Below are positions 26,620 through 34,475 of a stretch of 64,000 nucleotides of DNA, in pieces. Below the pieces are notes generated by a model. The model did no database searches and was not told the DNA's origin. It saw nothing but the letters and a program-made list of their open reading frames with translations. How positions within the stretch are numbered: the stretch's first letter is position 1; the number at the start of each line of letters is the position of its first letter. Source of the DNA: Pigmentiphaga sp. Its GTDB lineage: Bacteria > Pseudomonadota > Gammaproteobacteria > Burkholderiales > Burkholderiaceae_B. The stretch spans positions 1 to 64,000 of the forward strand of contig JALOAI010000025.1 of NCBI GenBank assembly GCA_023228945.1. The letters are read 5' to 3'. A program made the position numbers and the translations under genes.

Positions 26620-28032
26620 TCAACCTCCCGCCTGGCCAGCGGTATCCTGCGGCGCCGGCGTGGCGCCGGCGTCATGGCCCGGAACCTGGGCGGAAGACGG
26701 CACCGCCGGCTCCTCGGCCGCGGGCGGCGGCGCGGTAGCGTCGCTGGCCTCCGCCGCCGAGTCGTTGCCGTTGCCGTTGCCGTTGCCAAGCTGGGCGTCG
26801 ATGCCACCCGGCGAGGATTCGGCCTCGACACTGGTCAGCAGGCCGCGCACGGCCTTCAGGCTCTCGGCAAGCGATGGCAGAGACGGCACCGGATCGACCG
26901 CCCTCAGCTCGTCGAGCTGGCGCAGCAAACGACGGGTGATGGGACTGTTGGGTTCGCCATAGCGCTGGATGGCCTCGCGCACGGTGTCGAGATCGGCAAC
27001 CCAAAGGGAATCCACGCGGGCCAGCAGTGCCATGCGCGCCTCGACCAGACGCAGGGCGAGATTGGCGCGCAGGATGTCGGCCTGGTCGGCCGACAAAAGC
27101 AAGGCATCGGGCTGGTCGACCCGGCGGACCTCCACCAGCCGGTTCAGCTCGCTGACGGCGGCGTTGCGCGTGCGCTCGGCCCAGGCCAGCGAGGCTCCCC
27201 AGGCCTGCTCCCACCATTCGCCGGCCGCCGCCTCTGGAGCGGGCGACGGTGGCGGCTCGTTGGGCGATCCCGCGGCGGCCGCTTCCGATGGGGAGGCGGA
27301 CTGGCGCGCCGCCGGCGCTACGCCGAGGCCGGGCGCCTTGAGCGGAAACTGGGCGACATCCTTGAGCATATTGTCGATCTGCTCGATCGCCAGCGCGAAA
27401 TCTTGGTAGGGCAGCGCCTGCAGCCGCTTCAGGTCGCGCGCGATGGCTTGCTGGGCCGGACGATAGGCCGGCCGCGCGGCGCGCGCCAGACGGGCCTCGG
27501 CCGCCTGCAGCGCGGCGATCGCGCTGGGCACCCTGCCCGCCAGCTGCAACTGCTCGGCGGCCAGCAGCAGGCTTTGTTCGACATCGACCAGCACCGAGGT
27601 TTCAGCCTCCGCCGCGAGCTCGTGCCAGGCGGCCTCGAGGGCATCCTGCTGCGACTCGGTGTGCTGAGTGCGGGTATCGAGTTCGGCCAGGCGGCGATCC
27701 ATCCCTTGCACGGTGCGCTGGGCCTCTTGCGCCTGCCGCCGGGCCTCCTGGGCCTGGGCCACCACCTCATCGAGCCGGCGCGTGGCCTCGCGGCCGAAGT
27801 CGTTGAGCTGCGTCTGCTGGTGGCGGAGAGTGGCGGCCAGCGCGACGATCACGATCACGGCCACCGCCAGGCCGGCGCCCAGCCAGCGCGAGAGGGCACG
27901 GCGGCGATCCGCGGCTTGGCGTTCGGCGCGTTCGAGGGCGGTGGCCGCGGGAGCGGCGCCGCCCGATGCGGGAGTGGCAAGCGGACCAGCGTTGGCGCCG
28001 TCGGCTGCGGATTTGTTGTCGGAATCGTTCAT
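26620..28032 (-). CDS. hemX: HemX-family uroporphyrinogen-III C-methyltransferase-like protein
   Basis: A 470-residue protein of the proteobacterial HemX family. A low-complexity N-terminus is followed by one membrane helix (near residues 50-68), a coiled coil (residues 70-130) and a helical domain (residues 150-395). The last 70 residues are Gly/Ala/Pro-rich with a (GN)-repeat. It lacks the SAM-binding fold of true methyltransferases, so the historic name is misleading. Nine bases separate it from hemD. Confidence 0.85.
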   Translation of the reverse strand: MNDSDNKSAADGANAGPLATPASGGAAPAATALERAERQAADRRRALSRWLGAGLAVAVIVIVALAATLRHQQTQLNDFGREATRRLDEVVAQAQEARRQAQEAQRTVQGMDRRLAELDTRTQHTESQQDALEAAWHELAAEAETSVLVDVEQSLLLAAEQLQLAGRVPSAIAALQAAEARLARAARPAYRPAQQAIARDLKRLQALPYQDFALAIEQIDNMLKDVAQFPLKAPGLGVAPAARQSASPSEAAAAGSPNEPPPSPAPEAAAGEWWEQAWGASLAWAERTRNAAVSELNRLVEVRRVDQPDALLLSADQADILRANLALRLVEARMALLARVDSLWVADLDTVREAIQRYGEPNSPITRRLLRQLDELRAVDPVPSLPSLAESLKAVRGLLTSVEAESSPGGIDAQLGNGNGNGNDSAAEASDATAPPPAAEEPAVPSSAQVPGHDAGATPAPQDTAGQAGG

Positions 28033-28041
28033 GATGCGATT

Positions 28042-28914
28042 TTAATCGACGAAGGCCGCCAGCACGGCGTCGTCCTGTGGCAAACATACTTGTAGCATAA
28101 GGTCCTGCCGGTGTTCGGTCGCGGCGCCAGCCTGGTGCCAGGTTGTGGCAAGACCACGACGCCGGGCCAGCGCGTCGAGGGCGGCCGCAACCCTGGCGTG
28201 GGTGGCAAGCAGGCGCCCTCCCCGCCAAGTCTCGGCCAGCGCCGCCTCGCCCCATTGGCCAGCCACCGCCGCCAGGGCTTCGCCGCTGGACCATAACCAG
28301 GTGATGCGGCGCCGGGCCCGCCGCTCGCGCAGCCAGGCCTGACGCTCGGGCGGCCACGGCACAGGCCGGCGCTCGTAGGCGGAGTGCAGGATCACTTCGG
28401 CCCCCGCCGCTCGCCAGCGCTCGGCCAGCCAGCCGCGCCCGCTCCCTTCCGGCCCCTCGCCCCCGCGCACGATGAGCACCCGGCGCGGCTGGAGACGGCG
28501 GCGCTGCAGCTCTTGCCACAAGGCCTCGGAATCGAACGAGGGACTGTCGGCGGGCGGATGTACCACCTCGATGCCGGCACCCAGGAGGGCACAGGCCGCC
28601 GCGCTGACCGGCCCCACGGTGGCGACCGGAACCTGCCGCGGCCAGCCCACGAGCCCCTGCGCGGCCCGCTGGCGCGCGAAATGCCGTACCGCATTGCCGC
28701 TGACGAACAGCACCAGGGAGGCCTCCTCCACTAGAGGCAGGGCGGTGGCCGGCCGGGTCACAATCTCGAGCGCGGGCCAATCGGCAACCTCCCAGCCGTG
28801 CCGTGACAAGGCCGCGGCCAGGGCCGCCCCCTGCCCCGCCGGGCGGGTCAGGATCGCCAGCGGGGCGCCGGGGCTGTTCTTGCCGCCCGGATGAATGCCG
28901 GCGAACGAGATCAT
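28042..28914 (-). CDS. hemD: Uroporphyrinogen-III synthase
   Basis: A 290-residue HemD. Family features are LAILTRPAGQGAALAAAL at the start, VLFVSGNAVRHF, VATVGPVSAAAC and LIVRGGEGPEG; overall similarity is low, as always in HemD. It closes and inverts ring D of hydroxymethylbilane. The ATG at 28914 overlaps the hemC stop (ATGA). Upstream in-frame sequence overlaps hemC deeply and has no HemD character. The length is slightly above the usual 250 residues. Confidence 0.88.
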   Translation of the reverse strand: MISFAGIHPGGKNSPGAPLAILTRPAGQGAALAAALSRHGWEVADWPALEIVTRPATALPLVEEASLVLFVSGNAVRHFARQRAAQGLVGWPRQVPVATVGPVSAAACALLGAGIEVVHPPADSPSFDSEALWQELQRRRLQPRRVLIVRGGEGPEGSGRGWLAERWRAAGAEVILHSAYERRPVPWPPERQAWLRERRARRRITWLWSSGEALAAVAGQWGEAALAETWRGGRLLATHARVAAALDALARRRGLATTWHQAGAATEHRQDLMLQVCLPQDDAVLAAFVD

Positions 28915-29873
28915 GGCGCGGGGGAAGGCGGCGAATCCAGGGCTGCCAGGATGGCGGCGGCACCCGCCCGCAGCAGTTCCTGCGCCACCTCGCCGCCGAT
29001 GGCTTCGGCGTCGGCGCGCGGCCCGCGGCGTTCCGCCCGCAGCAGCAGGCTCCCATCGGGATTGCCAACCAGGCCCCGCACCCAAAGCTGCTCGCCTTCG
29101 CATTCGGCATAGGCGGCCAGCGGCACCTGGCATGAACCGCCCAAGGTTCGCGACACGGCTCTTTCGGCGAGTGAACGGTCGGTGGCATCGGGGTCGGCCA
29201 GTGGCGCCAGCCAGCGCTGGAGATCCGCCCGGCCGGCCCGGATCTCGATGCCCAGCGCCCCTTGGCCGGCTGCCGGCAGACTGTCGGCCACGTCGAGCTC
29301 GCCGGCGATGCGCTGGGCGAGTCCCAATCGCTGCAAACCGACGCTGGCCAGGATGATGGCGTCGTACTCGCCGCGATCGAGCTTGGCGAGACGCGTGTCG
29401 AGATTACCGCGCAGGGGTTTGATTACCAGATGAGGAAAGCGGGCCCGCAGCTGCGCTTCGCGCCTCAGGCTGGACGTGCCCACGACCGCGCCGGCGGGCA
29501 GCTCCCGCAGGCTGCCATAACGGGACGACACCAGTGCGTCGCGCGGATTGGCCCTGGGAAGAATGCAGCTGAGCTCGAAGGCATCCTCCAGCTCCACCGG
29601 AACGTCCTTGAGCGAATGCACCGCCAGATCGGCCCGGCCGTCGAGCAGCGCCGCCTCGAGCTCCTTGATGAACAGACCTTTGCCCCCCACTTTGGACAGC
29701 GAGCGGTCGAGAATGCGATCACCCCGGGTGGTCATCCCCAACAGGCTGATCTTGCAATCCGGGTAGAGCGCCTGCAGGAGGTCGCGCACGTGCTCGGCCT
29801 GCCACAAAGCGAGCCGGCTTTCGCGCGTGGCGATCACCAGGGTACGGGGAGCGGCGGAACTGGCTTGCGTCAT
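28911..29873 (-). CDS. hemC: Hydroxymethylbilane synthase (porphobilinogen deaminase)
   Basis: A 320-residue enzyme. The dipyrromethane cofactor attaches to C248 in LGGSCQVPLAAYAE. ATRESRLALWQAEHV is at the N-terminus, and VHSLKDVPVELEDAF and GTSSLRREAQLRARFP carry the substrate-binding residues. It polymerises four porphobilinogens. First gene of the hemC-hemD-hemX-hemY operon, divergent from greA across 217 bp. Confidence 0.96.
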   Translation of the reverse strand: MTQASSAAPRTLVIATRESRLALWQAEHVRDLLQALYPDCKISLLGMTTRGDRILDRSLSKVGGKGLFIKELEAALLDGRADLAVHSLKDVPVELEDAFELSCILPRANPRDALVSSRYGSLRELPAGAVVGTSSLRREAQLRARFPHLVIKPLRGNLDTRLAKLDRGEYDAIILASVGLQRLGLAQRIAGELDVADSLPAAGQGALGIEIRAGRADLQRWLAPLADPDATDRSLAERAVSRTLGGSCQVPLAAYAECEGEQLWVRGLVGNPDGSLLLRAERRGPRADAEAIGGEVAQELLRAGAAAILAALDSPPSPAP

Positions 29874-29984
29874 GGTTGTCTATTGCGGGAACGATTATCA
29901 GCCGCGCAACGCGGCGGGCAGGCGCAGGCCCAAGTGTGCCACAGCGCGCCCGCCTTCGCCCGCCGGGAGCGGCTGTCCAACCGC

Positions 29985-30013
29985 TTGCAACTTGGCGCGA
30001 GTTGGCCGACAAT
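29985..30013 (+). promoter_or_regulatory. Candidate greA promoter
   Basis: TTGCAA at 29985-29990 and GACAAT at 30008-30013 are separated by exactly 17 bp. The predicted start site near 30020 would place the terminator-like hairpin at 30034-30068 in the leader RNA. Confidence 0.5.
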
Positions 30014-30033
30014 GCGGTCAACTTTCCCCTAAG

Positions 30034-30068
30034 CCCCGGCTCGCTTTCGCGCCGGGGTTTGTTTTTGT
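30034..30068 (+). terminator. Terminator-like hairpin in the greA leader
   Basis: CCCCGGC and GCCGGGG form a 7-bp perfect stem around a 10-base loop, followed by TTTGTTTTTG. The gene upstream, hemC, runs the other way, so no upstream plus-strand gene is present for it to terminate. It lies 23 bases before the greA ATG. It resembles the leader attenuator of E. coli greA that yields GraL RNAs. Confidence 0.7.
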
Positions 30069-30090
30069 CTTTCTTGTTTGCAGGACCACC

Positions 30091-30567
30091 ATGGCTGCCA
30101 TTCCTCTTACCGTACGCGGCTCAGAACGTTTGAAAGCCGAACTGCACCGTCTCAAAACGGTGGAACGCCCGGCCGTCATCAACGCGATTGCCGAGGCCAG
30201 GGCGCAGGGCGATCTCTCTGAAAACGCCGAGTACGACGCCGCCAAAGAAAAGCAAGGCTTCATCGAAGGCCGCATCGCCGAACTCGAAAGCAAGCTGTCC
30301 AATGCGCAGATCATCGACCCCACCGAGCTCGACGCCGAAGGCCGCGTGGTATTCGGCGCAACCGTCGACCTCGAAGATCTCGAGTCCGGCAAGACCGTCA
30401 CCTACCAGGTGGTGGGCGACACCGAAGCCGACATTCGCAGCAACCTGATCTCGGTCTCCAGTCCCATTGCCCGCGCGCTCATCGGCAAGTCGGTCGGCGA
30501 CGTCGCCGAAGTCCAGGCGCCTTCGGGCCTGCGCGAATACGCCATTCTCGACATCCGCTACATCTAA
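30091..30567 (+). CDS. greA: Transcription elongation factor GreA
   Basis: A 158-residue factor with an N-terminal coiled coil (residues 10-75, ending GRIAELESKLSNAQII) and a C-terminal FKBP-like domain. The tip carries D and E residues in GDLSENAEYDAAKE that act in RNAP backtrack cleavage. The ATG at 30091 follows CAGGA with eight bases spacing. An attenuator-like hairpin precedes it. Confidence 0.96.
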   Translation: MAAIPLTVRGSERLKAELHRLKTVERPAVINAIAEARAQGDLSENAEYDAAKEKQGFIEGRIAELESKLSNAQIIDPTELDAEGRVVFGATVDLEDLESGKTVTYQVVGDTEADIRSNLISVSSPIARALIGKSVGDVAEVQAPSGLREYAILDIRYI

Positions 30568-30651
30568 GCCCAAAACTGGCCAGCGCCCCCGCCCGAGCCT
30601 CGGTTCGGGCGACCTCTTCGCGCTCTCGTTTACGCGCCACTACAAAAAAAG

Positions 30652-30842
30652 GCCCCCACGCTTGCCGCTAATGCGGCGGCGCTGCCCCCCGAGGGGGCTT
30701 TTTGCCTTGTGGGACGGCCCGGCGGTAAAAATGCCCCCACGCTTGCCGCTAACGCGGCGGCGCTGCCCCCCGAGGGGGCTTTTTGCCTTGGGACGGCCCG
30801 GCGGTAAAAAATGCCCCCACGCCTGCCGCTAACGCGGCGGTG
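30652..30842. repeat. Three tandem copies of the palindromic repeat (family 1)
   Basis: Units start at 30652, 30733 and 30813 (periods 81 and 80); the third is cut after 30 bp. Each holds GCCCCCACGC, TTGCCGCTAA, and GCCCCCCGAGGGGGCTTTTT, a good intrinsic terminator for the plus strand. An A-run at 30643-30649 before GGCCCCC provides the T-run for the minus strand. The array lies between convergent greA and yhbY and would stop transcription from both sides. Confidence 0.88.
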
Positions 30843-30856
30843 CCGCCGATGGCCGT

Positions 30857-31456
30857 TTACCCCCGGCGCCGGCGGGTGGAAAGGCTGAAAGCACTCCCGC
30901 GCCCGCCCGTTGCGGTGCGCTTGCCGCCGGCACTGGCGCTCTTGCGGTGCAGCGTTGGGCGCGGCGCCCGTTCGGAGGTGCCGAGATAACGCTCGCGCGG
31001 GCTCAGGCTCGAGGTGTCTTCCCGGACGGGACGAGCCGCCCGCCGACGGCGCGGCGCCTCGGTGTGGCCTTCGGCGGCCAGGCGCTTGGGAACATAAGCG
31101 GCCGAAGAGGACGCCGGCTTGGCGGTCTTGGCGGCACCGCCGGCTTGATCGTCACGGTAGACGGCGCCCTGCGGATCCGCCTCGGTGGGGCGATAGAACA
31201 CCAGGACTTTACCCAGGTGATGCACCGGCGCGCACGATAAGCCGTCGGCCACCGAGTTTTGGATTTCTTGACGGACGGCGCGGTCGTCGCCGGCCACCCG
31301 GACTTTGATCAGGCCGTGGGCCGTGAGCGCACGGTCGATTTCGGCCAGGACGGCCGGGGTCAGGCCTTTGTCGCCGATCTGCACGACCGGCCGCAAAGCA
31401 TGAGCGGCGGCGCGCAGCGCGCGCCGGAATGAGGAATCGAGTTCTAATAGGGCCAT
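30857..31456 (-). CDS. yhbY: YhbY-family CRM-domain RNA-binding protein with basic tail
   Basis: A 199-residue protein. Residues 1-95 form a CRM domain of YhbY type: ALRPVVQIGDKGLTPAVLAEIDRAL, then HGLIKVRV and LVFYRP. The GxxG element of the fold is present as GDKG. It is associated with pre-50S ribosomes. Residues 110-199 are a low-complexity Arg/Ser/Ala-rich tail, about twice the length of E. coli YhbY in total. It is divergent from rlmE; the 3' end sits 14 bases from the repeat array. Confidence 0.88.
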   Translation of the reverse strand: MALLELDSSFRRALRAAAHALRPVVQIGDKGLTPAVLAEIDRALTAHGLIKVRVAGDDRAVRQEIQNSVADGLSCAPVHHLGKVLVFYRPTEADPQGAVYRDDQAGGAAKTAKPASSSAAYVPKRLAAEGHTEAPRRRRAARPVREDTSSLSPRERYLGTSERAPRPTLHRKSASAGGKRTATGGRGSAFSLSTRRRRG

Positions 31457-31521
31457 GGTGGCGGGATTGTACGGGAGTTCTTCCCGCCTTCGCAGGACAT
31501 TTTTCAATCAAGGGCGCCGTC

Positions 31522-32199
31522 GTGGCCAAAAACCGATTTTCCAAAGACTGGATGCGCCAGCATCTGAACGATCCCTACGTGCGGCTGGCACAGCAAAAAG
31601 GCTATCGCGCGCGAGCCGCATTCAAACTGCTCGAGATCCTCGATAGCGAAAAGCTCCTGCGCCCCGGCGATGTGGTCGTAGACCTCGGCTCGGCGCCCGG
31701 CAGCTGGTCGCAGGTGGCTCGTGAACGGCTGGTCGGCAAAGGCGGAGAGCTGCGCGGGCGGGTCATCGCCCTCGATCTGTTGCCGATGGAGCCGATCGCG
31801 GGGGTCGAGTTCATCCAGGGCGACTTCCGCGAAGACGACGTTCTGCTCGAGCTCGAGCGCCGGCTGGAAGGCGGCGCGGTGGATCTTGTGATTTCCGACA
31901 TGGCCCCCAATCTGTCGGGTGTGGGGGTGGCGGATGCCGCTCGCATTCAGCACGTGTGCGAGCTGGCGCTGGACTTTGCCACCCGGCACCTCAAGCCCGA
32001 TGGCGCGCTGATCGTCAAGGCCTTTCACGGCAGCGGTTTCTCGCAGATCGTGCAGGCCTTCAAAGGCAGCTTCCTGCGGGTCGTAGAGCGCAAGCCCAAG
32101 GCTTCGCGCGATGCGTCCGCCGAAACTTTCATCGTCGGCAAGGGTCTGAAGACACAGGCCCAACCGGCCTCTGCCCAGGATGCCGACAATCAAGGGTAG
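31522..32199 (+). CDS. rlmE: 23S rRNA 2'-O-methyltransferase RlmE (FtsJ/RrmJ)
   Basis: A 225-residue SAM-dependent methyltransferase. Motif I is VVDLGSAPGSWSQVA; the K-D-K-E catalytic residues are expected in FKLLEI, SDMAPNLSG and VKAFHG. It methylates U2552 of 23S rRNA. The start is a GTG (31522) with AAGGG nine bases upstream, giving the typical N-terminus (AKNRFSKDWM). It is followed 28 bases later by ftsH, the usual rlmE-ftsH pair. Confidence 0.94.
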   Translation: MAKNRFSKDWMRQHLNDPYVRLAQQKGYRARAAFKLLEILDSEKLLRPGDVVVDLGSAPGSWSQVARERLVGKGGELRGRVIALDLLPMEPIAGVEFIQGDFREDDVLLELERRLEGGAVDLVISDMAPNLSGVGVADAARIQHVCELALDFATRHLKPDGALIVKAFHGSGFSQIVQAFKGSFLRVVERKPKASRDASAETFIVGKGLKTQAQPASAQDADNQG

Positions 32200-32227
32200 A
32201 ATCCGGCTCATAGCAGGAGATCCAGCT

Positions 32228-34144
32228 TTGAACAACAATACCTTTTCCAAGGTTGCGGTGTGGATGATCATCGCCTTGGTCCTGTTCACGGTTTTCAAGC
32301 AGTTCGAAACCCGCGAACCCACCAGTGGCGGCGTCACCTATACGCAATTCATGCAGGATGCGCGCGAGGGCCGCATCAGCAGCGTCGACATCCAGGGCGA
32401 CGTCCTTCACGTGCGTCCGCAAAACGGCCGTCCCTACACTATCACCTCCCCAGGTGACATCTGGATGGTGTCCGACCTCCTCGAGTCCGGCGTCCAGGTA
32501 TCCGGCAAGCAACGCGAAGAACCCTCGCTGCTCATGAGCATCTTCGTGTCATGGTTCCCCATGCTGCTGCTGATCGGCGTGTGGATCTTCTTCATGCGCC
32601 AGATGCAGGGCGGAGGCCGTGGCGGCGCCTTCAATTTCGGCAAATCCAAGGCCCGGCTGCTCGACGAAAACAGCAACACCGTCACCTTTGCCGATGTCGC
32701 CGGCTGCGACGAGGCCAAGGAAGATGTGCAAGAGCTGGTCGACTTCCTGCGCGATCCCACCAAGTTCCAGAAACTCGGTGGCCGTATCCCGCGCGGCGTC
32801 CTGATGGTCGGCCCTCCCGGAACCGGTAAAACCCTGCTCGCCCGCGCCATCGCCGGCGAGGCCAAGGTGCCGTTCTTCAGCATCTCGGGCTCCGACTTCG
32901 TCGAGATGTTCGTGGGCGTGGGCGCCTCCCGCGTGCGCGACATGTTCGAAACCGCCAAAAAACACGCGCCCTGTATCCTGTTCATCGACGAAATCGACGC
33001 GGTCGGCCGCCAGCGCGGCGCCGGCCTGGGCGGCGGCAACGACGAGCGCGAGCAAACCCTCAACCAGATGCTGGTCGAAATGGATGGCTTCGAAACCACC
33101 CAGGGCATCATCGTCATTGCCGCCACCAACCGGCCCGACGTGCTCGATCCGGCGCTGCTGCGCCCGGGCCGTTTCGACCGCCAAGTGGTGGTCTCGCTGC
33201 CCGACGTCCGCGGCCGCGCGCAGATCCTCAAGGTGCACATGCGCAAAGTGCCGCTGGCGCCCAACGTCGATCCCAGCATCCTGGCTCGCGGCACTCCCGG
33301 CTTCTCGGGCGCGGATCTCGCCAACCTCGTCAACGAGGCGGCGCTGTTCGCGGCGCGGCGCAACGGCCGCATGGTCGACATGTCCGACTTCGAAAAGGCG
33401 AAAGACAAAATCATCATGGGCGCCGAACGCCGCTCCATCATGATGCCCGAAGAGGAACGCCGCAATACGGCCTACCATGAATCCGGCCATGCCGTGGTGG
33501 CCAAGATGCTGCCCAAGACCGATCCGGTCCACAAGGTCACCATCATCCCGCGCGGCCGCGCGCTGGGCGTGACCATGCAGTTGCCCGAGGGCGACCGCTA
33601 CAGCATGGACAAAGAGCGCCTGCTCAACACTATCGCGGTGCTCTTTGGCGGCCGCATCGCCGAAGAACTCTTCATGAACCAGATGACCACCGGCGCCTCG
33701 AACGACTTCGAACGCGCCACGGCCATCGCCCGCGACATTGTCATGCGCTATGGCATGACCGACTCGCTGGGTCCCATGGTGTATGCCGAGAACGAAGGCG
33801 AAGTGTTCCTGGGCCGCACCGTGACCAAGACCACTCACGTCTCCGAGGCCACGATGCAGAAGGTCGACACCGAGGTGCGCCGCATCATCGACGAGCAATA
33901 CACCCTGGCCCGCGGCATCCTCGAAGAGAACCGCGACAAGGTCGAAGCCATGACCAAGGCGTTGCTCGAGTGGGAAACCATCGACGCCGAGCAAATCAAC
34001 GACATCATCGCCGGCAAGGAGCCCCGCCCGCCCAGCCCGCCCTCCGACTCCGGCGACAGCGCCCCGCAGTCTTCCGGCGGCCAGGGTGGCGCCGGTGGCG
34101 GTGTCGCCTCCGACGACGCCAGCACGGCGCCCGCCACGCCCTGA
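32228..34144 (+). CDS. ftsH: ATP-dependent zinc metalloprotease FtsH
   Basis: A 638-residue membrane AAA+ protease. Two helices (residues 8-23 and 103-122) flank a small periplasmic domain. Walker A GPPGTGKT is at 195-202, Walker B LFIDEID near 251-257, the second region of homology at ATNRPDVLDPALLRPGRFD, and the zinc site HESGH at 417-421. The start is TTG with AGGAGA eight bases upstream. It degrades LpxC, RpoH and misassembled membrane proteins. A Gly/Ser/Pro tail follows residue 610. Confidence 0.97.
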   Translation: MNNNTFSKVAVWMIIALVLFTVFKQFETREPTSGGVTYTQFMQDAREGRISSVDIQGDVLHVRPQNGRPYTITSPGDIWMVSDLLESGVQVSGKQREEPSLLMSIFVSWFPMLLLIGVWIFFMRQMQGGGRGGAFNFGKSKARLLDENSNTVTFADVAGCDEAKEDVQELVDFLRDPTKFQKLGGRIPRGVLMVGPPGTGKTLLARAIAGEAKVPFFSISGSDFVEMFVGVGASRVRDMFETAKKHAPCILFIDEIDAVGRQRGAGLGGGNDEREQTLNQMLVEMDGFETTQGIIVIAATNRPDVLDPALLRPGRFDRQVVVSLPDVRGRAQILKVHMRKVPLAPNVDPSILARGTPGFSGADLANLVNEAALFAARRNGRMVDMSDFEKAKDKIIMGAERRSIMMPEEERRNTAYHESGHAVVAKMLPKTDPVHKVTIIPRGRALGVTMQLPEGDRYSMDKERLLNTIAVLFGGRIAEELFMNQMTTGASNDFERATAIARDIVMRYGMTDSLGPMVYAENEGEVFLGRTVTKTTHVSEATMQKVDTEVRRIIDEQYTLARGILEENRDKVEAMTKALLEWETIDAEQINDIIAGKEPRPPSPPSDSGDSAPQSSGGQGGAGGGVASDDASTAPATP

Positions 34145-34182
34145 GCCAGGTGTGGCTCCCGAGCCACACTGCCCCTCCCCGT

Positions 34183-34212
34183 CCCCGCCGGCTCCGCCGC
34201 GCGGGGATTTTT
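34183..34212 (+). terminator. Intrinsic terminator after ftsH
   Basis: CCCCGC pairs with GCGGGG across a GC-rich loop, followed by ATTTTT. A second hairpin (GTGTGGCT/AGCCACAC) lies at 34150-34169. Confidence 0.7.
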
Positions 34213-34343
34213 AATTGGCGCGTGCCTCCTGATCGGGCAGACCCGCGGGATCCAGCCATCGTCCTGCCCGCGGATGGCCACGAGCACCTGCGCCGGGCTT
34301 GTCACCGGCCGCCTGCCTACGGCCAGCCTACCGCCGTGCCGGA

Positions 34344-34373
34344 TTGCGTCTGAGGTGGCTTCGCGACGATAAT
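34344..34373 (+). promoter_or_regulatory. Candidate promoter of the YjbH-like gene
   Basis: TTGCGT and GATAAT spaced by 18 bp, about 100 bases before the ATG at 34476. The rest of the 331-bp ftsH-yjbH gap holds the two hairpins after ftsH and nothing else recognised. Confidence 0.35.
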
Positions 34374-34475
34374 CGCGGCCAGCAAGGCATCGGCGATGCC
34401 GCGATCTTGGCTGTATTTTTTCATCCGCTGCCGGGCGGCACCTCCTCCTGGTCCGGCCGCATACGAGACGTTTTG

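Noticed and set aside
30018..30090. Riboswitch in the greA leader
   Set aside because: Only one simple stem with a T-run is visible, better explained as a terminator or attenuator.
32434..33994. Long minus-strand open frames opposite ftsH
   Set aside because: Low-complexity His/Val/Asp-rich or Arg/Ser-rich translations with no motif; ftsH is certain.
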